Shown: positions 1-10,869, counted from the stretch's first letter. The stretch is 64,000 nt of DNA from Takakia lepidozioides (GCA_030704615.1 CM060732.1:61361053-61425052); one strand, 5' to 3'. The notes: generated from the letters alone by a model not told the origin. Translations and numbers: made by a program.

Positions 1-30
1 TGGACCTCATAAAGAAGACGAGGCTGTCAA

Positions 31-1129
31 ATGGGTAAAGAAAAAATTGAGGGCAATGAAAAGAAATATCATGCGGGTCATTTGTTTCTCCACTACATTC
101 ATGTGTATTGGGTTCCCAAGATTGCGATATGGTGTACGGCTGCCCGGAACATTCCACATGCAAGCCAAGATATGAATGCAAGCATTGAGGCATATCACGG
201 TAACTTAAAGGCGAGATTGAATATGGGCAAAGGGAAAATGACGGGTCGGAGAGCCGACTGGCTCATATGGGATTTGACAGGGTGTGTCCTTATCCACTAC
301 TGGTACTCCATTCATCTGAAGACATATGGGTTCATTCGCAACGATAAACAAGTAAAGTACATTTCCAGTGCAATATGTGCAGTCCGTGACATACCTCTGT
401 CGCGTGTAAATTTGCCGAGCGGACCTAGCCAGCCAGCTTATGTTATCAGTTCCTCTGATCCAAACACTACCTACACGGTGCACAATCCCGAGTCGCAGTG
501 GGCCTAATGCACATGCCCGTTGGCCCTGAAAGGACCTGAAAGGGAATATGTGCAAGCACCAGGTTCGGGTCATAAAGTTGCTAAAACCATACTTGCAAGA
601 CAGACTGATTGTCCGTATATGCGGCACCCACCTCGGCACTGTTTACGGCAGATTGGTGAACCTGGACTCGCACGAGGACATGGGAGCATGCGATTTCGAA
701 AGCGAACAGGAAAATGTGCTCCCAAGCGCAACCCCTGCCACCGTGGAGTCATTCCTCACTCCAGACCTGTTGGAAGCAATTTTAAAGCGGGAGATCAATG
801 AGCTGCTCGACCAAGTACGCAACGATGCATACCTTATACACCATTGCTTGTCAGCAATGCGTGTTTGTCGAGGACAGATTCAGGACATCCTCGTCAAGCA
901 AGCATCTGGCATGTTGTACCCTACTGTAGCACGAACGTTCAATCGCGTAAAAGACAACAATAATATGTCCTTGAAGAGGAAAAAAGATTTTGTGGAAATT
1001 TTTCAAATGCGTAGGAAAATGAAACTAAACGGGGCCAAACGGGTGTCTGCCCTTCCCCCTGTTAGCCATATTTACTCAACTCTGAGGCGGGAGTCTCATC
1101 GTCCAGAACTGAGAAAGAGAGACATTTGA
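31..1129 (+). pseudogene. Broken SWIM zinc finger / MULE-like transposase-derived gene
   Basis: Two reading frames (31-507 and 548-1129) together make one protein. The first has the signature of the C-terminal half of plant SWIM-domain transposase-like proteins: a helix with ASIEAYHGNLKARL, then ADWLIWDLTGCVLIHYWY, then PNTTYTVHNPESQWA, the lead-in to the SWIM finger. The finger itself is damaged twice. The codon before the first Cys-Thr-Cys-Pro is TAA (505-507), and a 10-bp tandem duplication (525-534 and 535-544) shifts the frame before the second half, GNMCKHQVRV, which carries the Cys-x-His pair. The second frame continues for about 190 codons without a recognised domain. The left end lies outside the window, so the catalytic part is not seen. 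SWIM fingers bind DNA or protein in MuDR-type transposases; the link to a transposon rather than a host SWIM protein is inference. Confidence 0.7.
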
Positions 1130-1165
1130 CTATCATTTGCAGAAACAATAAAGCAAACAACTCAC

Positions 1166-1830
1166 CTACAGTAGACCAAGGCAACAGACCATGCCTGGGT
1201 TACCATCTGCCAAACCCTTTCCATTACAAAGCATTGATGAGGGACATGCAGTATAGTAGACCACGGAATAAAATAGACCAATGAAGTCTGCACGCAGCCA
1301 AAGCGGAGTAGTAGACCACGGTAGAACCCACACAGTAGTACACAATAATCGTAGACTGAAGGGAGTGGACCAATAACACAATCGACAAACCAATGAAGTA
1401 GTAGACCAGGTCAGGCGTTGCGCGAATGAAGTGCAATCGACAGACAAAAGTCACAATCCACATACCTAAATAAAGCAGTAGACCAAGACAAATGTGTGTC
1501 CACCACGTGTGTAAACCACCACTGTGTTAGACCATGGTTGTCTGGAAACCAAGACAATAGAACGTGGAAGGCAGTAGACCAATGAAACCCAACACAATAG
1601 ACCACGGAAGGGAGTACACCATTAAACACCAAGACAGTAGACCATGCGAATGAGTACACCAATAACCCAATCGGCAGACCTGAACACTACACCAAGACCC
1701 AACACACAGAATGGAGTACACCAACAACAAGACAACAGACCAATGAAGCGCGACAACGACAGAAGTCAAGGACTAGACCACACCTAACATCGACAGACCT
1801 TCAGACCTAAAAACCTACAGACAGACAGAC
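1166..1830. repeat. AGACC-rich cryptic repeat, + strand orientation
   Basis: The short word AGACC, mostly inside GTAGACCA or CAGACC, occurs about 18 times in this stretch by hand count, at irregular spacing and always on the + strand. Phrases such as GTAGACCAATGAA and TAGACCACGG recur. No reading frame stays open and conserved across it. The same word family returns at 3.36-4.9, 8.8-9.8, 10.5-11.1 and 12.65-13.0 kb. Confidence 0.7.
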
Positions 1831-2983
1831 CTGCAGACGTTCCGTAAGCATACCAGCACGGCGGCAGACCAATGAAATGTTGAACCGACCATTTCAAAAT
1901 CCGACCACTATTGTACACCATACAAAACTACAGAGCAGTCCATTGGAGCACCAAAATGGCAAGTCTTTCATTTATTGCCAGGCCTAGAAGAAACAACCCG
2001 CACATCATAAGAGTCTGACATGTCCGACACCCCATTCTCATATCCCATTGGGTCGAAACATTATATCGCCAAAATGCTGCTTACAACTATGAATCATATT
2101 TCCATTGGTAAATTTTGTGAATTCAAGAATTTGTACTTGGTCCGCACTACGACTTCAACATGATGAATTTTCTAGAATACCGGCCAATGAAAATATGCTA
2201 AGATCTAAGATAAATGTATATGGAATATGATACCACTGTAAGAGTATCAACTTATAAGAGTTCGTTATCCCTCACCTCTATCAAACGTACATCCCAATTT
2301 AAACATGATATTTTTGTAAGAGTATCGACACAAAATCCTTTTATGTAGTAATCTGATTTAATATCATGATCCGTTCGTGGGCTTACATTGGACTTAAAAA
2401 TGACTGTGGCACTTCAACAACTCTTTCCAAATTTGTAAGAAATTATTATCAAACGCCACAACCATTTTCTACTTGTGGATTGCGAATGCTCCCTATTAAT
2501 ATGTTCAAGAGGCATTAGAACTATTTTGTTATATTATTTATTTGCTTTTGTTTAAGAGGGGTTGCTGTGGCAAGTAGGATCTATGGGGATAGTTGCGATA
2601 GGCATACTCAAAGAGCATACTAGAAATCAATGTCAAAAATTAAGGATCGCTAAACTCCTATTATGCCTTTCGTTCAAGTGTCACCTCCTCTCCTCTTGCA
2701 AATTTACTTCTTATTATCCTTTCAACCGTTCCCATACATTGAATGTTGGTTCTCATTATAATCTTTTGTTACTGCCAGTTTATGTGTAAATATGAATCCT
2801 GCAACAAGTATTATTGTAACAAAACTACTATGGCAAGTGCATCAATTGATGGGGGATTATGCAATCAACTTTATTGCTTCAGAACAACATTGGTGTACAT
2901 GATGTGTAACTTACATGTTTGTCTTCATTTTTTCTCTTCTCTATCTTCCACCGTTTTTAATTCTATAGAGTATAGATCCTAGT
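1831..2983. other. AT-rich stretch without recognisable gene
   Basis: No open frame above about 80 codons resembles a known protein, and I see no splice-linked exons, tandem repeat or RNA structure. The stretch lies between the AGACC-rich block and the end of the Ulp1-like remnant. Confidence 0.5.
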
Positions 2984-3379
2984 CTACTTCTTCCTCTGGA
3001 ATGTAAACCATTTAGAAGTAAAAGGCTTTCCTCTCTCCGCCCTATTAGCTTTGCCGCGATCGCCCTTTAGCCAGTCATAGAACCCCTTGATAAACGACAT
3101 GACGTAAAAACCACATTCCCACGAGAAGGGTTGCTGCGGCACATCTGCGACATTAAACGAGAATGCAGTGGCCTCGTTCCACTCCGGGCTCATGTGCTTC
3201 AAACCAAGGCATTCTCCATACAATCTTTTTATCCAAGGCAGTATCTCCAAAGTGGTATGCAACTCCTTGATGGAGTTGAGATGAATGAACATACGTTTGA
3301 CCCGGTCAATAATCACAAAACTCCAATGAGATCTGCCACATCGCACGAACAGACGTATCAGCAGAGGTGACAAAAACAC
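2984..3379 (-). pseudogene. Ulp1-like (C48) cysteine protease C-terminal fragment
   Basis: The 131-codon frame shows the ordered catalytic landmarks of Ulp1/SENP-type SUMO proteases: His-Trp at residues 18-19 followed by SFVIID, a strand MFIHLNSI (30-37) where the catalytic Asp is expected, VPQQ (80-83) with the oxyanion Gln, and WECGFYVMSF with the catalytic Cys at residue 89. At the Asp position the residue is Asn35, so activity is doubtful. The start is internal: upstream (higher coordinates) the frame breaks inside AGACCC-rich DNA, and the part before the His is missing. Ulp1 domains are carried by plant Kaonashi-type MULEs and other transposons. Together with the decayed neighbours this suggests a transposon-borne protease rather than a host gene, which is inference. 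Confidence 0.7.
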
Positions 3380-4150
3380 CCATTGACAGACCTACTGGTA
3401 AACCCACTGGTGGACCCATAGGCAGACACATTGACAGACCCACTCGTATAGTCAGTGACAGACCCACTGTTAGAACCACGGACAAACCAACGAGTACACC
3501 ACTGTTTGACAGGGCAAACCGTGCAGACCCAAGACAAGATCTTGGCAGACCCATATAGGGCAAAGGGACACTTATCCATCAACTATTGGTACCAATATGT
3601 ACTTGCAGGTCTTCAGGTCCTTCCCAATTCGTTGCACCGTCAATCCGCGCTATTTTGCCGACATGGGTTTGTAGTGTAGTGAAGATGCATTGGGATGCAG
3701 GCCAGGAACGGGTTCACTCGCAAGTGGAACAACACTACATATCGCGACATCCACATCATTCTCATAAAACCTACACCACAACTCAAGCAATCGGTCTGTA
3801 GCCTCGGATTCCTGTTTCTCTAAGGCTTTCAGGTCGTCCGTGGCAATACTGCACTCAAAAGCTAGGTCGTTTTAAAGAAAAGTACAACATTGTCTTTCCA
3901 CTCGCGATATGTGCAGCGAAAGTGGAGCCAATTTGGGCAGTGATCCTGCAGAAACTCGGAAAAACCCTTTTAGAAAAAAGACACGTTAGCGAACCCTCCA
4001 CATTGTAGACCCATTCCCGTAGACCCATAGAGACCAGGGTGCCAATGGAGAAGTGCTAGAGCGCGATATGAGGGGAAGGAGCAGACCCCTAAGAGCAGAC
4101 CCATTTTACTGCAACATCCTGCAGACCCATGATCCTGGTCTGCTCATAGG
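3365..4150. repeat. AGACCC-rich cryptic repeat
   Basis: CAGACCCA/CAGACCTA words recur on the + strand, densest at 3,365-3,550 and again at 3,990-4,150. The + frame at 3,367-3,558 reads as a string of D/H-R-P-T units, but the frame is short and I take it as a by-product of the repeat. It directly abuts the truncated start of the Ulp1-like frame. Confidence 0.55.
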
Positions 4151-4432
4151 TGGCAGACCAACGCAAAGATTGAGAGACTTACTGGTGTTTATTACGGAGC
4201 TCCGCGACTTCGGTCTCCACTTCGAAACAGATCTTGCGGTCAACACTCATGAACACTCCGGTCTTGACCTTTTTAGTAGTGCTTTTTTTGGGGGGAATTG
4301 GTTTTGCCACCGGGTCTGGTATGCGCTTCTTCCCAGCTGCTGACACCGTCACTCTGTCTGGTCAGCAGGTTTGTCCAACTTTCTTTCCAATGCAATGGTT
4401 GTCTCCTTCATACCCTCCCGGAGCTGGTTAGG

Positions 4433-4969
4433 TCAACTTCGCAACAACACCTTGTCTGGGGGTTTATTAACACTTTGTGGACCCGTTCTGGACGCTTCAT
4501 GCAAACCATGGGTTGAACTGGCCCCAACAGTCGACGTAATCACCACTGGACCGCCCTTTGTGCTAGACCCCATGTTAACTACCTGTGACCGACGAGCTGA
4601 GACCTTAGACGCCACAACCTTCACACGATTGACAGACCACACAACATCAGCAATGCCAAAAGTACACATGACAATGTAACAGACTGCAAAAATGCAATGG
4701 AGTCACCTTTGGGGACGCTGTGGGTGTCTGCGATTCCGCCACTGTGGCAGACACTTCTTTGGAGTGTCTGCACCCAGCGAATGATAAGTGGCAGAAACCT
4801 CTATGTGGTCTGCCGCAAGGTCTATGCAAGCTTGCGCGAGGTCTGTCGACCGTGATACAAGGTCTGCTGTGGGGTCTACCTTCTCCGCGACGGACTCCAA
4901 CATAACAAGCACCCTATCAATAGACTTGTCTAAGGACATTAGGGGATCTACATCTGACTGAGGGTCCAC
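4433..4969 (-). pseudogene. Unrecognised decayed coding remnant
   Basis: Two - strand frames (4,703-4,969 and 4,433-4,669) are open for 88 and 78 codons. The first reads as a probable helix rich in Asp, Leu and Ala (SLDKSIDRVLVMLESVAEKV), the second as a Ser/Thr/Val-rich linker. Neither matches a family I know. They have the same orientation as the Ulp1-like fragment and the larger remnants at 8.6-13.3 kb, so they may be pieces of the same large decayed gene; that is inference. Confidence 0.3.
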
Positions 4970-5120
4970 AGACTTATAGGCATAACGTCCATAGATGCAT
5001 TTGGGTCATCAGGGATTGTGACAGAGCAGAAAGGTCATTATACTGCCTGGGGGGTGCACTCCAGCCAATATGTACCAGCCACGTGTGTGCACAGGAGGGG
5101 GTATTTTAAACCCCCCCATG

Positions 5121-5208
5121 GTCTTTGAGAACCACCACGGTGCAGCTGAGCAGGCAGAGATTGAAACATGGCCTGCTAAGACCAAGCTGACCCTCCCAAG
5201 AACCTTGT
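5121..5208 (-). repeat. Dispersed repeat, inverted piece of the 42.3-kb copy
   Basis: Read on the - strand, this segment matches 42,329-42,411 (shared words include CAAGGTTCTTGGGAG, GCAGGCC and GCACCGTGGTGGTTCTC). The rest of the same repeat, at 5,455-5,790, lies in the opposite orientation, so this copy has been internally inverted. Confidence 0.65.
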
Positions 5209-5303
5209 AAACATCATGAAGAATACCATGCCCTGCGGTCGACCACCCACCCACGAACGCGGGAGAGGAGGGGAGAGGAGAGGAGAGGAGGGAAAAGAGA
5301 GAG

Positions 5304-5381
5304 CAAAAAAATTGATACCGCGATTTGATCCTGCCGTGCATCGTAGCCTAAACGATGTCCTTACCACTAGACTACCCCTTA
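5304..5381 (-). tRNA. tRNA-like relic, tRNA-Pro(AGG)-like, probably non-functional
   Basis: On the - strand the sequence has a perfect internal A box (TAGTCTAGTGG, fitting TRGYNNARNGG) starting at 5,374. A possible D stem follows, then a 5-bp anticodon stem ATCGT/ACGAT enclosing the loop TTAGGCT (anticodon AGG), then a weak B-box-like GGATCAAATCG at 5,331-5,321. A run of seven T (5,311-5,305) that could stop RNA polymerase III comes next. The 5' acceptor strand TAAGGGG has no partner at the 3' end and the T stem is poorly paired. It is best read as a decayed tRNA or the head of a SINE. Confidence 0.45.
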
Positions 5382-5454
5382 AAATTCCTCAACCCCCTCC
5401 TGTAGCATTATATTTAACGTGTTTTAAACCCCCCTATTTATGTATAATGTTACC

Positions 5455-5790
5455 TGACTACAGCCATCAGCAGCACACATAAGAGATCATTTTGGAGGTC
5501 AAATCCTCCATGGGTCACAACACAAGGTCAAGGACAATGTGGTGAGGGCACCTTCTTCTTCGACCTATTTCACCCTGTTTTTCCCTCTCATCACACTCGG
5601 CGCCCCTGAATTTGCAACACGGAGCAGAGCTGATAAATGTATTTTAAAGATCCTTCACGATGGTGGGACAACTGCAGTCGCAAGGTGTGGCGTTTTTTAA
5701 GGTACGATGTGAAGAAGTTTGTCCATCCTGGAAATGCGGGCTCTTGCCTCCTGTTAGTACCATGATTTGGTATTCTTCCAGCCTAGGCCA
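5455..5790 (+). repeat. Dispersed repeat copy A (shared with 42.2-42.7 kb)
   Basis: Blocks shared with copy B in the same order include CCTGACTACAG, ACACAAGGTCAAGGACAATG, CGGAGCAGAGCTG, ATCCTTCACGATGGTGGGAC, GATGTGAAGAAGTTTGTCCA and TTAGTACCATGATTTGG. The PPR remnant starts right at its 3' end. I do not recognise the family. No terminal repeats or target duplications were found by eye. Confidence 0.7.
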
Positions 5791-6220
5791 GTCACATTCG
5801 TTTGTGTTTGCAATGCGTGTGTGATCCTGGCAGCCCTGGAAAATGAGGAAGAGGTCCATGGTGGCATCATCAAAGCTGGGATTGTATCAGATGTCAATCT
5901 GACCAATGTCGTGGTGGACATGTATGCCAAATGCGGGTGCATGAAGGATGCATTAAAGGGGGTGTTGGGCAGTATGGCTGGACGGAATGTGGTGTCATAG
6001 AGCGTGATGGTGGCATGCTATAAGCGCTACAAGGGCAGCGGAGGGAGGCTTTGGAGACCTCTGAGCACATGTACAAGCTTGGTAGCCCTGGAGATTGGAG
6101 AAGAGGTCCACGGTGGCATCGTCAAAGCTGTAGTGATTGTATCAGATGTCATTATGAAAGCTGCCCTGGCGGACATGTATGTCAAATGTGGGTATATGTA
6201 AGATGCAAAGGGAGTGATGG
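5767..6220 (+). pseudogene. PLS-class pentatricopeptide repeat (PPR) gene fragment
   Basis: Two degenerate PPR stretches are visible. The first (5,767-5,997) reads VHGGIIKAGIVSDVNLTN then VVDMYAKCGCMKDA and ends in GRNVVS. The second (about 6,080-6,205) reads EEVHGGIVKA and ADMYVKCGYM before a stop. The phrases 'G..VH..I...G' and 'DMYAKCG' are hallmarks of the plant organellar RNA-editing PPR subfamily. Stops and frame changes separate the two stretches, and nothing resembles the E or DYW tail, so this is a decayed piece. It grades into the tandem array that follows. Confidence 0.75.
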
Positions 6221-6375
6221 GCAGCTAAGGGGCTGTGTATGCAATGTGGTGTCATGGAGCATAGTGATGGAGCAAAGGTCGGGTTCCCCCCCCTGAGTTT
6301 GAATTAAGTCTAGTGCAGAGAGGGTGATTTAGGGGCTGAGCTTTGGCTCAGCCTCAAGATTCAGAAAGTTGGTGC

Positions 6376-7645
6376 ATAGAGTCCATGCAAATGGAGTGCT
6401 GTTGGGCAGACCTAGAAAAGGGGGAAGAGGTGCATGGTGACATTGTCAAAAGCTGAAATTAATGTACCTTATGTCATTATGAATAGTGCCCCCTGGTGGA
6501 CAGGTCTGCCAAATGCGGGTGCATAGAGGATGCAAAGGGAGTGTGGGGAAAACCTGGAAAAGGGGGAAAAGGTCCATGGTGACATTGTCAAAAGCTGGAA
6601 TTGTACCTTATGTCATCTGAACAGTGCCCTGGTGGACAGGTCTGCCAAATGCGGGTGCGTAGAGGATGCAAAGGGAGTGTGGGGCAGACCTAGAAAAGGG
6701 GGAAGAGGTCCATGGTGACACTGTCAAAAGCTGGAATAGTGCCCTGGTGGACATGTCTGCCAAATGCGGGTGCGTAGAGGATGCAAAGGGAGTGTTGGGC
6801 AAACCTGGAAAAGGGGGAAGAGCCATGGTGACATTGTCAAAAGCCGGAATTGTACCTTATGTCATCTGAATATTTCCCTGGTGGACAGGTCTGCCAAATG
6901 TGGGTGCGTAGAGGATGCAAAGGGAGTGTGGGGCAGACCTGGAAAAGGGGGTCCATGGTGACATTATCAAAAGCTGGAATCGTACCTTATGTCATTCTGA
7001 AGAGTGCCCTGGTGGACAGGTCTGCCAAATACGGGTGCGTAGAGGATGCCAAGGGAGTGGGGGGCAGACCTGGAAAAGGGGGAGGAGGTCCACGGTGACA
7101 TTGTCAAAAGCTGGAATTGTACCTTAAGTCATTTGAACAGTGCCCTGGTGGACAGGTCTGCCAAATGCGGGTGAGTAGAGGATGCAAAGGGAGTGTGGGG
7201 CAGACCTGGAAAAGGGGGAGGAGGTCCACGGTGACATTGTCAAAAGCTGGAATTGTACCTTTTGTCATTTGAACAGTGCCCTGGTGGACAGGTCTGCCAA
7301 ATGCGGGTGCGTAGAGGATGCAAAGGGAGTGTGGGGCAGACCTGGAAAAGGGGGAAGAGGTCCAGGGTGACATCATCAAAAGCTGGAATTGTACCTTATG
7401 TCATTATGAATAGTGCCCTGGTGGACATGTCTGCCAAATGCGGGTGCGTAGAGGATGCAAAGGGAGTGTTGCGCAGACCTGGAAAAGGGGGAAGAGGTCC
7501 ACGGTGACATTGTCAAAAGCTGGAATTGTACCTTGTGTCATTCTGAATAGTGCCCTGGTGGACAGGTCTGCAAAAGGGGGAAGAGGTCCAAGGTGACATT
7601 GTCAAAAGCTGGAATTGTTGTACTTTGTGTCATTCCGAGAGTGCC
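6376..7645 (+). repeat. Tandem array of about 136-bp units derived from a PPR gene
   Basis: About nine to ten copies follow head to tail. Using the word AAATGCGGG (from the PPR phrase AKCG) as a marker, copies sit at 6,511, 6,647, 6,762, 6,896, 7,027, 7,163, 7,299 and 7,436, giving spacings of 136, 115, 134, 131, 136, 136 and 137 bp. Each unit contains the recognisable string GGAAGAGGTCCATGGTGACA...TGCCCTGGTGGACAGGTCTGCC...GGATGCAAAGGGAGTGT. Translated, this still reads VHGDIVK...SALVD.SAKCGCVEDAKG. As 136 is not a multiple of three, the frame rotates from copy to copy, so the array cannot encode a PPR protein. The first and last copies are partial. Confidence 0.85.
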
Positions 7646-7649
7646 AAAT

Positions 7650-8540
7650 TATCTAGGGAAGGAAAATCACTAAGGGATACATTTCACCCCGTTCTTCCCT
7701 CTTATTAGAATTGGCCCTAAAATTCCATGTTGAACTCTGCAATTCCCAATGCCCTTTATTACTTAGGCTTTCACTTCACGGAGCAACTTACATCTGTACT
7801 GGCCTTGAGTTTTATTGACAGAGCAACACATACTCTTAGTGCTCTTTATCATTAAAATATACAGAATCTACTGGCATGGTTCTGTTGACCGGCCATAGAT
7901 AAGAGTATACATTGTACCATTTGGTGGTTAATCCAAAGATAACATTATACATCTGAAAACCCCGGACTCTTGGAGATAAGATGTCTTGAACAATACATTC
8001 TGATTCAGAACTGAAACCATGGTACTATTTAGTATTTAATCAACATGGTAGGTAGCTTAAAAACTACTCCATAAACTGGCTCAATTTAATAGTATTATGG
8101 AAGATATGTGGTGTTCGAGGGAAACACAATTACAATGAGCAGAAAGTCTTTGACAATCTTATCAAGGGAAAATAGATATTTTTTAATTAATTAATTGGAT
8201 TTTATTCTGTTTCTAAATGAATAAACTTGATATAATGTAAAAACATACATATACATATTTGAGGGTATTTTTTAATGATTGAAAAGGATATACATATAGA
8301 AGGGGGTACTTTTTTAAAATTGTAAATTTTTGTATATGTACAGGAGAGGGTTTTATAATCCTCAAAAAGTATGTATAGAGGGGGTATAAATTATCCAAGG
8401 ACCTGTATACAAGGGGTTTTTTTATTAGTCGGCGAACGCACGTGATACGCTCATTTTATAAAAAGTGCACCCCCCAGACTATACTGCAGGTCAAAGTCCA
8501 CTGTAGTAATGCCAACATTGTTCTGCTGAGTGGATTCAGG
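7650..8540. other. Gene-free stretch with a decayed AT-rich tandem repeat at 8,230-8,430
   Basis: From 7,670 to 7,730 the text matches 42,975-43,040 (ATTTCACCC...CCCTCTTAT...GGCCCTAAAATTCCATG), a piece of the dispersed repeat. Between 8,230 and 8,430 about five degenerate units of 35-45 bp recur, each with a TATGTATA-like word followed by GAGGGGGTATTTTT-like text. I see no gene. Confidence 0.55.
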
Positions 8541-8599
8541 ATGTGCTATATCTAAAGGTATTTGTGGCAAGGGTGAGGTCCACTACCAATCTCTGCTTC

Positions 8600-9301
8600 T
8601 CAGCAGATGTAGCAGTGGGGGGGGAAAGGAATTGCCTCTCTCATTTTCGACAATTCGTATGTGCCAGGGGGAATCGGCGTCGCATGTTGAGTGTCACCTG
8701 CCCTAATGACCTGCATTGGCAGGGTCTGCTCGAGTTGGAATGGTGAGGCGTCCATACCTGCGTCCTGATGCACTTCCACCGTGGTGTTCTCAGCCAATGT
8801 GGCAGGCACAGATACATCCAACACGGTCTGCTCTGGAAGGTTTTCCTCCCGCACGGACTTCTCAAGGAGGGTATGCTCCTCCAAGGTCTCCTTGGGAAAG
8901 GTCTGCTCTGGGGAGGTATGCTGGTCTACTGGTCCAGGGTCTGCCAGTGTCTCGCTTGCGAAGGTCTGCTGTGTGTCGGTATGCTCTAGCAATCTCTGAT
9001 GTGACAACATGTCATCCGGAACGGTCTACTGTGGCATGGTCTGCTCTGACATGGTCTCATCCGGAAGGGTCTGCAAAGACAAACTCTGGGCTTGATCTGG
9101 GAAGGTCTGCTCCGGAAAGATCTCCTGGAAGATTTGGTCTTGCCCACTAATATCGGCAGACCGCCGTAACTCGGTCTCTGTTGGTAAGGTCTGCTCCTGC
9201 ACTGTCTCCTGAGTGAACGTCTGCTTTAGAAAGGTCTGTTGGGGCAAGGTCTGCGGCACCAAGCTAATGCCACCCAAACTAGTCTGTCCGAGTCTGCCCA
9301 A
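8600..9301 (-). pseudogene. Remnant encoding a protein of degenerate P-E-Q-T-L/F repeats
   Basis: A single - strand frame runs through 8,600-9,301 with one in-frame TAG (9,026-9,028, a CAG-to-TAG change). It encodes repeated short units around Glu-Gln-Thr: VPQTLPQQTF, VQEQTLPTET, FPEQTFPDQA, MSEQTMPQ, SPEQTFPKET, LPEQTVL. The underlying DNA word is GAGCAGACC, seen on the + strand as GGTCTGCTC; GGTCT occurs about 16 times in 8,821-9,260 by hand count. No known domain is recognised. The frame is not continuous with the remnant at 9,400-9,822. It could be the low-complexity part of the large decayed - strand gene that ends in the Ulp1-like fragment; that link is inference. Confidence 0.5.
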
Positions 9302-9399
9302 CGATTGCTAGAAAATGGCTTCGGACATGGGATCTCATATCATGTGTGGCACGCGGGGAGTACTGAGAATCTAGTCGGGGGTCTGCTGCTCCTTGTTCT

Positions 9400-10555
9400 T
9401 CACTGACATGGTCTGCTGGTTCGCATCGTGGTACCTCGCGTTTTCCTGTGAGGGGTCTGCTCGGTCCATGGTCTGCTCACTAACCTCCTATTGGGTCTCC
9501 ATGATGTTTGGTTTTTGTGATGGGTTTGTTGTTGCATGCACTCCAATGAGCTTGCATTTAACGGGTGAGTCCACGCCAAAATGGCCCTGAGAAGCTGCCT
9601 TGCGCCACTAGCATATTGGTCAAGGGCCTTGCGAACAACCTCGTCCTCGGGGTCGTACTCTGCAGCAAAGACAACAACATTGTCAGCCACATACCACTCA
9701 TCCACATAGGGGTCTGTTGCTCCAAACAAGGTATGCTGCTTCAAAGAAGGTCTGCTACCAGTTCCTACAAGGTCTGTTGGTCTGCTACTTCGAACAAGGT
9801 CTGCAAGTCTGTTGGTCTGCAAATATGACAGAACGTTAGTTGGTCTGACATACCATGATCAAAGACTCTCGTCCACAAGCCAATATATTTTCATGAGGCG
9901 ATCCATGAAAACCTTATCAAGCTCTCCCAATGCCGTGAGGCGGTCCTTTGTTGGAAACCCGTTTCTACAGCACTTAGAAAGCATGTGCTTTGTGGAAAAC
10001 TATGTCGAGGACTGCTCGCTCCTACACACTCACAAACCACAACATGACGTCTTGCGTAACACTTTCCCGACAATCCTGGCTTCCGCCCAGCAGGTCCATC
10101 TGCAGATTTTGAAGGTCCTTCTTCAATTTTGTATAAGACCTGAAATTGCCAAATTGCATCCACTAGCGCCGGAGAAAAGACACTGCCATGTCCTCGAAAA
10201 CACTCTCTGTCAAGCTGACAAAGTGTTTGGGATGAATACCAAATACTGGGTGGGCGATGGACATGTGCCTTATCTCCACTGGGCGAGGGTCGTTCATGAG
10301 GAAAAGCTGTGCGAGAAGCGGTGGGTCGGTCTCTTCTCCCAGAATCGCCACTCCGTAATCTTGTGTTTTCTCCAAAAGACGGCGACCTTCCTTTGCGGTA
10401 AAGCTCATTATACCAGTCCAGATGCCGATTGCTTTCCCCACAACGGAACTTAGGAAGGGTAGGGTCCTCCTCATCTGACGCAGACCGCTGTGGAGGTCGC
10501 TAGGGGGCCCCAAATGGGAAATTAGTGCCGGTCTGCTGCCGGTCTGCCGAAGCAT
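9400..10555 (-). pseudogene. Unrecognised - strand coding remnants
   Basis: Three frames follow one another on the - strand: 10,163-10,555 (130 codons, with DYGVAILGEETDPPLLAQLF and HPVFGIHPKHFVSLTES), 9,891-10,163, and 9,400-9,822 (140 codons, with DPYVDEWYVADNVVVFAAEY and RQLLRAILAWTHPLNASSLE). The amino acid texture is globular and protein-like in the first and third, but they lie in different frames. I do not recognise the family. Position and strand agree with being internal parts of the same decayed element as the EQT repeat and Ulp1-like pieces. Confidence 0.35.
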
Positions 10556-10869
10556 TACGAAGGTCTGCTAGAGGACGGGTCACAGAAGAAAGGTCCACTG
10601 AACCGGGTCTACTGGACAGACCCACAGTATGCGATGCAGGATGGACCTGTTGGACTAACGGAGGTGGCCGAGGTCTGCTGCCGGGCCGCTCGCACTAATT
10701 GCTGCAATAGCATCGGCGGACTGTGGATATAGACTGAGGATGTACTCTCGAATATCCCTAACCTCGTTCCGGACAAGTGCATTTTCCAAGGGAGGACCGT
10801 TGGACTTATGCTTCCAGATTTGCAAAGCTTTGTGAACGCGGTTGTCCTGAGCGTTTGACTCTTGAAACT

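Noticed and set aside
3367-3558. D-R-P-T repeat frame on the + strand
   Set aside because: Too short and explained by the AGACCC DNA repeat; unlike the EQT frame it is not extended beyond the repeat.
6300-6360. Short hairpin GGCTGAGC/GGCTCAGCC, with a similar phrase at 63,970-64,000
   Set aside because: Only 7-8 bp of stem and no T-run or element boundary; similarity to the window end is too short to interpret.
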